Shown here piece after piece: positions 1 through 5,630 of a stretch of 5,652 nt of DNA. Numbering within the stretch: the stretch's first letter is position 1; each line of letters opens with the position of its first letter. The position numbers and the translations under genes are program-made. Origin of the DNA: an uncultured Bacilli bacterium (GTDB lineage Bacteria; Bacillota_I; Bacilli_A; RF39; UBA660); the NCBI GenBank assembly GCA_934097015.1, contig CAKONF010000043.1, forward strand, positions 1 through 5,652, written 5' to 3'. A model generated the notes under the pieces. That model was not told the DNA's origin and made no database searches. It saw only the letters and a program-made list of their open reading frames with translations.

Positions 1-1359
1 ATGGGAAAAGAGTTAAGTGCAAAGATACAAATATTTGGAAAATTACCAAGTGGAGAATATTTTCCATATGAAGAAGGTACATTATCATACAACATAATAA
101 ATAATGCAAAAAACAATTTAAATGGTACAGAATTAGTTGATACACCTAAAACAAAAGTAGCTGAAGAGATAAGTTATTCTAAAGGTACTGGAGAGTATGG
201 AAATGAACAAGAACTAGATATGAGCGATAATATATGGTTTTATGGATCAACTTACGATGATGCACAACCTTGGAATGGTGGTTCTAGTAGTGGAAGAGTA
301 AATGAGTGTAGTGATACAATAGTAGGAAAATTTATATCCTATCCTGAACATAATAAGGCTTGGTATGTTAAATCATGCAAAAGTTCAACAGTTGCAATAA
401 CGGCCGATGTGATATATGATTATGAAAAAGAATTATCTAAAGCAGAAGATGATTACGGAACAAGTTATTATTACAGAGGAAATGTAATAGATAACTACGT
501 TAATTTTGCAGGAATGTGTTGGAGAGCAGTAAGAATTGCTGGGGATGGAAGTATAAAATTAATATTAGAAGACCAAGATAGTACTTGTGCTACAAGTAAT
601 GGAAATTGGAATATACCAACTACGACTGGTGGAACATCTAAGGTAGGTGATTTTGGATATAATTCATATGATGCCAACACATTAACTGCATCAGACGGAA
701 ACACAAATCCAGCCACATTGAGATTAATGAATTATTTGAATGGTGAAACAAATAATGATTCATCAATGGCAACAGCATTTAAGAATTTCCAAATTGGGCC
801 TTTAGCAAATTATTTATCTTATTTAAAAGCGGGTGATTGGTGTTTAAATGATAAAGCTTATGCAACAGAAACTGATAACACAACACCTCTAACTGGTCAA
901 GAAATGTTAGATAAACAAATTAAAATTAAAATGTTTTATTATGATTCTTATGTTCGTTTAGAGGGAAAAACAACAAAAGAACCAACATTAAAATGTAATG
1001 GAACAAATATGTACAAGTTTGGAGATAATACAACAAAGATGTATGTAGGAACGTTAACAGCAGATGAAATAGTATATGCAGGGGGTAATGTTAATAAAAG
1101 TAATACAGGTTATTATTTAATAAATGATTATCAAAAGTTTTATGAAAATGACTTCTTTTTTTGGACTATATCTCCCAGTTCTTATGGTTATCAAAACGAT
1201 CTTCGCGATCATGTGTTTTATGTAGCAAAAAATGGTAGAATTGACAGTACTGATGGTGTTGTTTATTCTAAATCATTTAGACCATCTATAAATTTAAAAT
1301 CTAACACACAAATTTCAAGCGGAACAGGAACAAAAGAAAATCCTTACATCATTAAATAA
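1..1359 (+). CDS. Putative surface/pilin-like protein of an uncharacterised gut-Firmicutes family, N-terminus uncertain
   Basis: A 452-residue frame starting at the first base of the window and ending at TAA 1357-1359. I recognise the style of the protein but not a named function. The conserved core at about residues 156-179 (YYYRGNVIDNYVNF, then AGMCWRAVRI) followed by GDGSIKLILEDQDSTC is, from memory, typical of large extracellular proteins in uncultured Firmicutes, often fused to a prepilin-like or membrane N-terminus. The C-terminus has FFFWTISPSSY (385-395), FRPSINL (426-432) and a GTGTKENPYIIK tail, which recalls the W-x-S-P and RPxINL signature of DUF6273/C-type-lectin-like folds. Six cysteines (103, 126, 173, 196, 281, 332) would allow disulfides outside the cell. 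No signal peptide, membrane segment or LPXTG motif is visible. The frame is open to the window edge, so the first ATG may be internal and a secretion signal may lie upstream. Base composition is less AT-rich than in the genes downstream. A terminator follows directly, so it belongs to a separate unit from sufB. Confidence 0.7.
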   Translation: MGKELSAKIQIFGKLPSGEYFPYEEGTLSYNIINNAKNNLNGTELVDTPKTKVAEEISYSKGTGEYGNEQELDMSDNIWFYGSTYDDAQPWNGGSSSGRVNECSDTIVGKFISYPEHNKAWYVKSCKSSTVAITADVIYDYEKELSKAEDDYGTSYYYRGNVIDNYVNFAGMCWRAVRIAGDGSIKLILEDQDSTCATSNGNWNIPTTTGGTSKVGDFGYNSYDANTLTASDGNTNPATLRLMNYLNGETNNDSSMATAFKNFQIGPLANYLSYLKAGDWCLNDKAYATETDNTTPLTGQEMLDKQIKIKMFYYDSYVRLEGKTTKEPTLKCNGTNMYKFGDNTTKMYVGTLTADEIVYAGGNVNKSNTGYYLINDYQKFYENDFFFWTISPSSYGYQNDLRDHVFYVAKNGRIDSTDGVVYSKSFRPSINLKSNTQISSGTGTKENPYIIK

Positions 1360-1364
1360 AATTT

Positions 1365-1396
1365 AAAAAGGTACTATCAATTTAGTGCTTTTTTTT
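1365..1396 (+). terminator. Rho-independent terminator after the surface-protein gene
   Basis: Left arm AAAAAGGTACT (1365-1375), 8-base loop (1376-1383), right arm AGTGCTTTTT from 1384, then the rest of an 8-T run ending at 1396. The arms pair with one G bulged on the left side and one G·U pair, giving a 10-bp stem whose lower half is A-U. The site begins six bases after the stop codon at 1359 and separates this gene from sufB. Confidence 0.75.
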
Positions 1397-1397
1397 G

Positions 1398-1412
1398 TAT
1401 ACTATTTATAGT
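1398..1412 (+). promoter_or_regulatory. Candidate -10 elements for the sufB operon
   Basis: Just after the terminator T-run there are two -10-like hexamers, TATACT (1398-1403) and TATAGT (1407-1412), each 5/6 to TATAAT. No convincing -35 lies 16-18 bases upstream of either, because that space is filled by the terminator stem. If one is used, transcription would start about 0-10 bases before the sufB ATG at 1421, giving a nearly leaderless mRNA. That would fit the absence of a Shine-Dalgarno site there. In such AT-rich DNA, -10-like hexamers are common by chance. Confidence 0.3.
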
Positions 1413-1420
1413 GATTAAAT

Positions 1421-2728
1421 ATGAATGAATTAAATGAAGAATTAGTTAAAAAAATTAGTAAATTAAAAAAAGAACCAGATTGGATGTTAGAATTTAGACT
1501 TAAAAGTTTAAAAAGTTTTTTTGAGTTAGATAATCCTAACTTTGGACCTAAAATAGAATTGGATTTTAATAAAATTAATTATTATAAAAAAGTTAGTGAT
1601 GAAAAAAATGACTGGAATGAAGTAAATATTGATGTAAAAAATACATTTAAAGAATTAGGGGTAATTGATGCAGAAGAAAAATATTTATGTGGAGTATCTA
1701 ACCAATATGAAAGTGAAGTAATTTATCACAAAAATAAATTTGATAATGAAGATGTAATATTTATGTCTACTGATGATGCATTAAAAAAACATCCTGAATT
1801 ATTTAAAAAATATTTTAATAATTTAGTTAAATATAACGAAAATAAATATACTGCTATTAATGGAGCTTTATGGAGTGGAGGAACATTTATTTATATACCT
1901 CCATATACTAAACTTGATAGACCACTTCAAAGTTATTTTAGAATAAATAGTGTCAGTTTAGGACAATTTGAACGTACTATAATCATAGTAGATCATGATA
2001 GTGAACTTTCATATATAGAAGGATGTACTGCCCCAAGTTATAGTGAAAATAGCCTACATGCTGGTGTCGTTGAAATATATGTTGGAAAAAATGCAAAATG
2101 TAAATATAGTACAATACAAAATTGGAGTACAGATGTATATAATCTTGTCACTAAAAGAGCAATTGTGGAAGAAAATGGATTAATGGAATGGGTAGATGGT
2201 AATATTGGTAGCAAAATAACTATGAAATATCCATCTTGTATACTAAAAGGAGATAACTCTAAAGGAAATAGTATAAGCATTGCATATGCTAAAAAAGGAC
2301 AACATTTAGATGCAGGAGCAAAAATGATTCACTTAGGAAAAAATACAAAAAGTAATATCATAAGTAAATCTATTGCTGAAAATGGTGGCATATCTAATTA
2401 TAGAGGTACTACAAAAATTAGTAATAGTGCAATTAATTCAAGTGCTAATATTAAATGTGATACAATACTTTTAGATGATATATCTAAAAGTGATACAATT
2501 CCTAAAAATATAGTATTAAATAATAGTAGTAATTTAGAACATGAAGCAAGTGTTTCTAAAATTAGTGAAGAAAAACTATTATATTTAAAGGAAAAAGGAT
2601 TAGATGAAGATCAAGCAAAACTTATGATAATAATGGGATTCATAAATGACTTTAAAAATGAATTACCAATGGAATATGCAGTAGAATTAAATAGACTATT
2701 AAAAGGAGATGTATCATGCAAGATTTAG
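1421..2728 (+). CDS. sufB: Fe-S cluster assembly scaffold protein SufB
   Basis: SufB is the scaffold subunit of the cytoplasmic SufBC2D complex, where sulfur from a cysteine desulfurase and iron are built into Fe-S clusters. The 435-residue protein matches the family along its length: EEPxWMLxFRLKSL-like start (EPDWMLEFRLKSL, 18-30), LCGVSNQYESEVIYH (89-103), LWSGGTFIYIP (150-160), GQFERTIIIVD (181-191), EGCTAPSYSENSLHAGVVE (200-218), STIQNWS (230-236), KGQHLDAGAKMIHL (292-305) and SDTIP (357-361). C346 (in KCDTILLDD) and H374/E375 (in LEHEA) align with E. coli SufB C405, H433 and E434, residues implicated in cluster assembly. The ELPMEYAVELNRLL C-terminus distinguishes it from SufD. Oddities: the N-terminus is about 30 residues shorter than a typical Bacillus SufB (about 465 aa), an in-frame TGA at 1412-1414 rules out extension, and no Shine-Dalgarno site precedes the ATG. 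It heads a four-gene run, with no sufC, sufD, sufS or sufU in the window. Confidence 0.95.
   Translation: MNELNEELVKKISKLKKEPDWMLEFRLKSLKSFFELDNPNFGPKIELDFNKINYYKKVSDEKNDWNEVNIDVKNTFKELGVIDAEEKYLCGVSNQYESEVIYHKNKFDNEDVIFMSTDDALKKHPELFKKYFNNLVKYNENKYTAINGALWSGGTFIYIPPYTKLDRPLQSYFRINSVSLGQFERTIIIVDHDSELSYIEGCTAPSYSENSLHAGVVEIYVGKNAKCKYSTIQNWSTDVYNLVTKRAIVEENGLMEWVDGNIGSKITMKYPSCILKGDNSKGNSISIAYAKKGQHLDAGAKMIHLGKNTKSNIISKSIAENGGISNYRGTTKISNSAINSSANIKCDTILLDDISKSDTIPKNIVLNNSSNLEHEASVSKISEEKLLYLKEKGLDEDQAKLMIIMGFINDFKNELPMEYAVELNRLLKGDVSCKI
2703..2708 (+). promoter_or_regulatory. Ribosome-binding site inside the sufB 3' end
   Basis: AAGGAG lies seven bases before the ATG at 2716, within the last codons of sufB. 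It supports this start for the next gene and therefore a 13-base overlap, a sign of translational coupling. Confidence 0.8.
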
Positions 2729-3240
2729 ATATATATAATAGTAGCTATTTAATTATAGGAGGCCCTAATACTAAAAAAAGTGAAGTTAGTAGATATTTAT
2801 CAAAACACTTAAATTATAAACTAATTAATTTAGATAGAGAAAAACACTCTTTTTTTAATGATTTTACTAATTATGATGAAGAAAAATATTATAAATTAAT
2901 AGAAACTAAAGGAAAATTAAACGCACTTAATTATATACATAAATATGAAATGAAACATTTAAATTATGTTATAGATAATATTGATACTAATGTAATCATA
3001 GATTTTGGAAATACATATTTAATAATAGATGATATTAATATAATTAATAAATTAAAATTATTTAATAATATAGTATTATTAAAAACAAATAATGTTAGTA
3101 ATGATGAATTAGTAAACAAATTAAATAGAAATAAATTATTAAATGATTTAAGTAATATAAAAATAAATATAGATAATAAAAGTGTAGAAGATATAGTAAA
3201 GGAATTATTAAATTATAAAGAATTTAATAGTTTATTATAG
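2716..3240 (+). CDS. Degenerate shikimate-kinase-like P-loop protein
   Basis: A 174-residue protein, the usual length of shikimate kinase (about 170 aa), with the same order of landmarks but eroded motifs. The Walker A equivalent is GGPNTKKS (15-22) after strand YLII, where the G of GxxxxGK[ST] that precedes the catalytic Lys is Lys20. LINLDR (37-41) matches the shikimate-kinase Asp region after strand 2. IETKGKLNALNYIHKYE (62-78) matches the IxExxGExxFR region, with Asn where the substrate-binding Arg should be. IIDFGNT (94-100) stands where the GGG loop would be. Some Firmicutes carry shikimate-kinase-like ATPases with a VI(D/A)FGAG loop, and this looks like a diverged relative. Shikimate kinase activity is therefore unlikely, and nucleotide binding is uncertain. 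No signal peptide; cytoplasmic. Strikingly AT-rich (6 G/C in the 60 bases 3001-3060), with many Asn, Ile and Lys. It overlaps sufB and abuts the lysozyme gene, so it is probably co-transcribed with both. Function unknown. Confidence 0.75.
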   Translation: MQDLDIYNSSYLIIGGPNTKKSEVSRYLSKHLNYKLINLDREKHSFFNDFTNYDEEKYYKLIETKGKLNALNYIHKYEMKHLNYVIDNIDTNVIIDFGNTYLIIDDINIINKLKLFNNIVLLKTNNVSNDELVNKLNRNKLLNDLSNIKINIDNKSVEDIVKELLNYKEFNSLL

Positions 3241-3243
3241 GAG
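3239..3243 (+). promoter_or_regulatory. Ribosome-binding site overlapping the upstream stop codon
   Basis: AGGAG at 3239-3243 shares its first two bases with the TAG stop (3238-3240) of the kinase-like gene and sits six bases before the ATG at 3250. It fixes the lysozyme start and indicates tight coupling between the two genes. Confidence 0.8.
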
Positions 3244-3249
3244 AGATAT

Positions 3250-4422
3250 ATGAAGTATAAAAATATTATAATAACATTTCTATTTTTAATATTATGTGGT
3301 TGCAATAAAGTAATAGAAGATGAAGTACCAAATAATTATTATTTAAGTGTAAAAACAGATACTATAGATGTTTATAGTGATACAAAATTAAGTGATATTA
3401 TAGATACTAATATTAAATATGAAGATGTAGTTTTAGATACTAATAATATTGGAGATAAGATATATAATTTAAAATTTAAAGTAGATAAAAAGAATTATTT
3501 ATATCATATTAAATATAGTGTTAAAGATTTAAATAAACCTAAAATACTTAGTTCTACTGATAGATATGTTCCAGTAGGTAAAGATGTTTACTTGTGTGAT
3601 TATATTATGTATGGTGATTTATATGATAATGAACCTGTATGTCGTGTAGAAGGAGAATATGATTTAAATAAAATTGGTAATTATAGAATAAGATATGTTG
3701 TTAGTGATAGTGCCAATAATGAAACTTATTTTGATACTACTTTACATGTATATGAACCTAGTAATGAAAGAAATGAAAGTAAAAAAACTACTACTTATTT
3801 TAGTGACATAGTTAGCAAACATAAAAATGATAAGACCAAGATAGGTATTGATGTATCACGTTGGCAAGGTGACGTAGATTATAGTAAAGTTAAAGAAGCT
3901 GGTGCTGAATTTGTAATAATGAGAATTGGTGTAGAATCTAAACAAGGTGAAGAAATAGGAATGGATTCTAAATATAAACAAAATATAAAAAAAGCACGTG
4001 AAGCTGGATTAGAAGTTGGTGTATATTTATATAGTATTGCATTAACTAAAGATGTTGCAAGAAGTCATGCTGAATGGGTAATAAAAGCACTTGACGGAGA
4101 AAAATTAGATTTACCAATTGTATTTGATTGGGAAAACTTTAATAAATGGAATGAATATAAATTATCATTTCACGATATTAATTCTATTGCAGATACTTTT
4201 ATTGAAACTGTAAAAAAAGCAGGATATGAGGGTATGTTATATTCATCAAAATTTTATTTAGAAAATATATGGATAAATAAAAATGATTATCCAGTATGGT
4301 TAGCACATTATACAGATGAAACAAGTTATAAAGGTAAATATAAAATATGGCAAATGTGTAATGATGGTGTAATTGATGGAATAAATGGTGATGTAGATAT
4401 TGATATAATGTACTTAGATTAA
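3250..4422 (+). CDS. GH25-family lysozyme lipoprotein with two Ig-like domains
   Basis: A probable cell-surface muramidase (glycoside hydrolase family 25) that cleaves the MurNAc-GlcNAc bond of peptidoglycan. The 390 residues start with a short lipoprotein signal: Lys-rich tip, hydrophobic IIITFLFLIL and lipobox LCGC, with Cys18 as the predicted lipidated residue. Two small beta-rich segments follow, about 29-92 and 96-168. The second has the NKPKI start, the GNYRIRYVVSDSANN stretch and the closing LHVYEP strand of DUF5011-like Ig folds, and contains Cys116 and Cys131. A polar linker (169-195) leads to the GH25 domain at about 197-390: KIGIDVSRWQGDVDY (catalytic-region Asp201), FVIMRIG, GVYLYSIA, PIVFDWEN (D293, W294, catalytic E295), YPVWLAHY and a terminal VDIDIMYLD strand. 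All key acids are present, so it should be active. Likely roles are wall remodelling or attack on neighbours; the sequence does not decide. It is the third gene of the sufB run. Confidence 0.92.
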   Translation: MKYKNIIITFLFLILCGCNKVIEDEVPNNYYLSVKTDTIDVYSDTKLSDIIDTNIKYEDVVLDTNNIGDKIYNLKFKVDKKNYLYHIKYSVKDLNKPKILSSTDRYVPVGKDVYLCDYIMYGDLYDNEPVCRVEGEYDLNKIGNYRIRYVVSDSANNETYFDTTLHVYEPSNERNESKKTTTYFSDIVSKHKNDKTKIGIDVSRWQGDVDYSKVKEAGAEFVIMRIGVESKQGEEIGMDSKYKQNIKKAREAGLEVGVYLYSIALTKDVARSHAEWVIKALDGEKLDLPIVFDWENFNKWNEYKLSFHDINSIADTFIETVKKAGYEGMLYSSKFYLENIWINKNDYPVWLAHYTDETSYKGKYKIWQMCNDGVIDGINGDVDIDIMYLD

Positions 4423-4452
4423 ACATTATATCAATATTTTATATAATATTAT

Positions 4453-4457
4453 AGGAG
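4453..4457 (+). promoter_or_regulatory. Ribosome-binding site of the cysteine synthase gene
   Basis: AGGAG seven bases before the ATG at 4465. The 42-base gap 4423-4464 contains no terminator, so transcription can continue from the lysozyme gene. Confidence 0.8.
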
Positions 4458-4464
4458 TGATAGA

Positions 4465-5412
4465 ATGGATAATTTAATAGGAAATACGCCATTAATAAAA
4501 ATAAAATATAAATATAAAAATAATATAAGAACTATGTATGCTAAATTAGAATATTATAATTATACTGGTAGTATAAAAGATAGAATAGCAAATTATATAA
4601 TAAAAGAATCTTACAAAGATAATATATTAAAAAAAGATATGCCTATTATAGAAGCAACTAGTGGTAATACTGGAATATCATTTAGTGCGTTGGGTAGATA
4701 TTACAATCATGATGTGCATATATTTATGCCAGATTGGGTAAGTAGTGAAAGAATAAATATTATGAAATTATATGGTGCTAAAGTATATTTAGTTAGTAAA
4801 GAAGAAGGTGGCTTTAAAGAATGTATCAAAAGAGCTGATGAATTAGCTAATAAAATAAATGGATTTAGACCTAATCAATTTGATAATATAAAAAATATAG
4901 AAGCACATTATAATACTACTGGTAAAGAAATATTAGATAAAGTAAATAATATTAATTGTTTTGTTAGTGGTATTGGTACTGGTGGTACATTAATGGGAGT
5001 TTCTAAGAGATTAAAAGAATATGATAATAATATAAAAATAGTTGCAATAGAGCCAGAAAATTTACCAATACTAAGTAAAGGTATAAGCGAAGGTGGTCAT
5101 AAAATAGAAGGTATAGGAGATGATTTTATACCTAGTTTAGTTGATAAAAATATAATTGATGAAGTAATAGATATTAATGATATTGATGCAATAAATATGT
5201 CTAAGAAACTTGCAAACACATTTGGATTAGGTGTAGGAATTTCAAGTGGTGCAAATTTTTTAGGATGTGTATTATCAGGTTATGACAATGTAGTAACTAT
5301 ATTTACAGATGACCTAAAAAAATATTTATCTACTGATTTATCAAAAGAAATAAATACTAATAAAGATCTTATTTCAAATAATATAGAATTAATTAGTATG
5401 GAATCTATATAA
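4465..5412 (+). CDS. PLP-dependent cysteine synthase family protein (O-acetylserine sulfhydrylase-like)
   Basis: A fold-type II PLP enzyme of the CysK/CysM/CBS family, predicted to replace the beta substituent of an activated serine (commonly O-acetylserine) with sulfide to give cysteine in the cytoplasm. The 315 residues carry the full set of motifs: LIGNTPLIKI (4-13), SIKDR with PLP-binding Lys38, the substrate loop TSGNTG (65-70), the phosphate-binding GTGGT (171-175), and GISSGAN (258-264) with the Ser that contacts the PLP ring nitrogen. EEGGF (113-117), EGIGDDFIP (215-223) and KKYLSTDL (285-292) resemble a Clostridia/Firmicutes subgroup usually labelled just cysteine synthase family, rather than classical CysK (which has EGMKGA in place of EGGF). 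The DDFIP loop also recalls cystathionine beta-synthase, so the acceptor or donor could differ. No CBS regulatory domain is present. As the last gene of the sufB run it could supply cysteine for Fe-S sulfur. I leave the symbol blank because cysK and cysM cannot be separated here. Confidence 0.9.
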   Translation: MDNLIGNTPLIKIKYKYKNNIRTMYAKLEYYNYTGSIKDRIANYIIKESYKDNILKKDMPIIEATSGNTGISFSALGRYYNHDVHIFMPDWVSSERINIMKLYGAKVYLVSKEEGGFKECIKRADELANKINGFRPNQFDNIKNIEAHYNTTGKEILDKVNNINCFVSGIGTGGTLMGVSKRLKEYDNNIKIVAIEPENLPILSKGISEGGHKIEGIGDDFIPSLVDKNIIDEVIDINDIDAINMSKKLANTFGLGVGISSGANFLGCVLSGYDNVVTIFTDDLKKYLSTDLSKEINTNKDLISNNIELISMESI

Positions 5413-5428
5413 AGTCACAAAAAAAACA

Positions 5429-5457
5429 TTTACAAACAAAAATATATTTGATATAGT
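5429..5457 (+). promoter_or_regulatory. Candidate sigma-A-type promoter downstream of the cysteine synthase gene
   Basis: TTTACA (5429-5434) and TATAGT (5452-5457) are each 5/6 to the -35 and -10 consensus with the ideal 17-base spacer. The predicted start is near 5464, at the foot of the first hairpin. No open frame follows, so if active it would drive a non-coding RNA or a leader. The region is very AT-rich, which raises the chance of a random match. Confidence 0.45.
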
Positions 5458-5461
5458 TTTA

Positions 5462-5480
5462 TTAAGGTAGAAATACCTAA
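5462..5480 (+). other. GAAA-tetraloop hairpin
   Basis: TTAAGGTA (5462-5469), loop GAAA (5470-5473), TACCTAA (5474-5480). Seven base pairs form with one bulged A, capped by a GNRA tetraloop. No T-run follows, so it is not a terminator. It would form the 5' end of any transcript starting at about 5464. Confidence 0.5.
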
Positions 5481-5515
5481 GTAAATAAATTTTCTATTCA
5501 TAAAAAAGATGTAAT

Positions 5516-5599
5516 AAAAGACTTTATACTTCTCTCCCGACCTCGAAATTTTATTCGGGGGGGGGGGTATAAACAAGAAGTAAAAATAAAGTCTTTTTT
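5516..5599 (+). terminator. Long composite stem-loop with T-run, likely operon terminator
   Basis: AAAAGACTTTAT (5516-5527) pairs perfectly with ATAAAGTCTTTT (5586-5597). After a 4-A bulge (5582-5585), ACTTCT (5528-5533) pairs with AGAAGT (5576-5581). Inside sits a GC-rich hairpin: CCTCGAA (5541-5547) with TTCGGGG (5554-5560), extended by CTCCC (5534-5538) against the G tract. Six Ts end at 5599. It is the first terminator-like structure after the cysteine synthase stop at 5412, so it probably ends that operon. At 82 bases it is much larger than the simple terminator at 1365, which suggests an extra role. Confidence 0.65.
5557..5567 (+). repeat. 11-base poly-G tract
   Basis: Eleven consecutive Gs lie in the 3' arm of the inner hairpin, in otherwise strongly AT-rich DNA. 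Only part of the run is needed to pair with the C-rich arm at 5534-5542. Homopolymers of this length are prone to slippage in the cell and to sequencing error. Confidence 0.9.
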
Positions 5600-5630
5600 G
5601 TGTGAAAAAATGACAAATTATTTTATATCA

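Larger units (their letters stand above)
5464..5599 (+). ncRNA. Candidate small non-coding RNA or structured leader, family not recognised
   Basis: A transcript from the candidate promoter to the T-run would be about 135 nt. It would have a 5' GAAA-capped hairpin, an A/U-rich single-stranded middle (5481-5515) and a long 3' terminator-like stem (5516-5597) containing a GC-rich inner hairpin. I see none of the conserved signatures of SRP RNA, T-box, SAM, FMN or purine riboswitches. No coding frame of note lies in 5413-5652. Alternatives are that the stem is only the operon terminator, or that this is a palindromic repeat element. The call rests on promoter, folding and terminator signals alone. 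Confidence 0.35.

Noticed and set aside
495..716. Open frame of 73 codons on the - strand within the surface-protein gene
   Set aside because: It lies opposite a well-supported coding region, resembles no family I know and has no ribosome-binding site of note; a shadow frame.
1150..1359. Diversity-generating retroelement target at the end of the surface-protein gene
   Set aside because: The lectin-like C-terminus prompted the idea, but the window has no reverse transcriptase, no template repeat and no near-duplicate of this segment.
2038..2280. Open frame of 80 codons on the - strand within sufB
   Set aside because: Antisense to the most conserved part of SufB; its length is explained by the codon bias of sufB.
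4199..4426. His/Leu/Tyr-rich open frame on the - strand at the end of the lysozyme gene
   Set aside because: Low-complexity antisense of AT-rich GH25 codons; no independent support.
4442..4447. TATAAT just before the cysteine synthase gene as a promoter
   Set aside because: Transcription would begin inside the ribosome-binding site at 4453-4457, and no good -35 lies 17 bases upstream; chance in an AT-only gap.
4433..4450. AATATT ... AATATT hairpin between the lysozyme and cysteine synthase genes as a terminator
   Set aside because: Only six A-U pairs and no T-run follows; too weak to stop transcription.
1..5412. Mycoplasma-type code with TGA read as Trp
   Set aside because: Every Trp is TGG, no TGA occurs in frame in any of the five genes, and the TGA at 1412-1414 precedes a natural sufB start.
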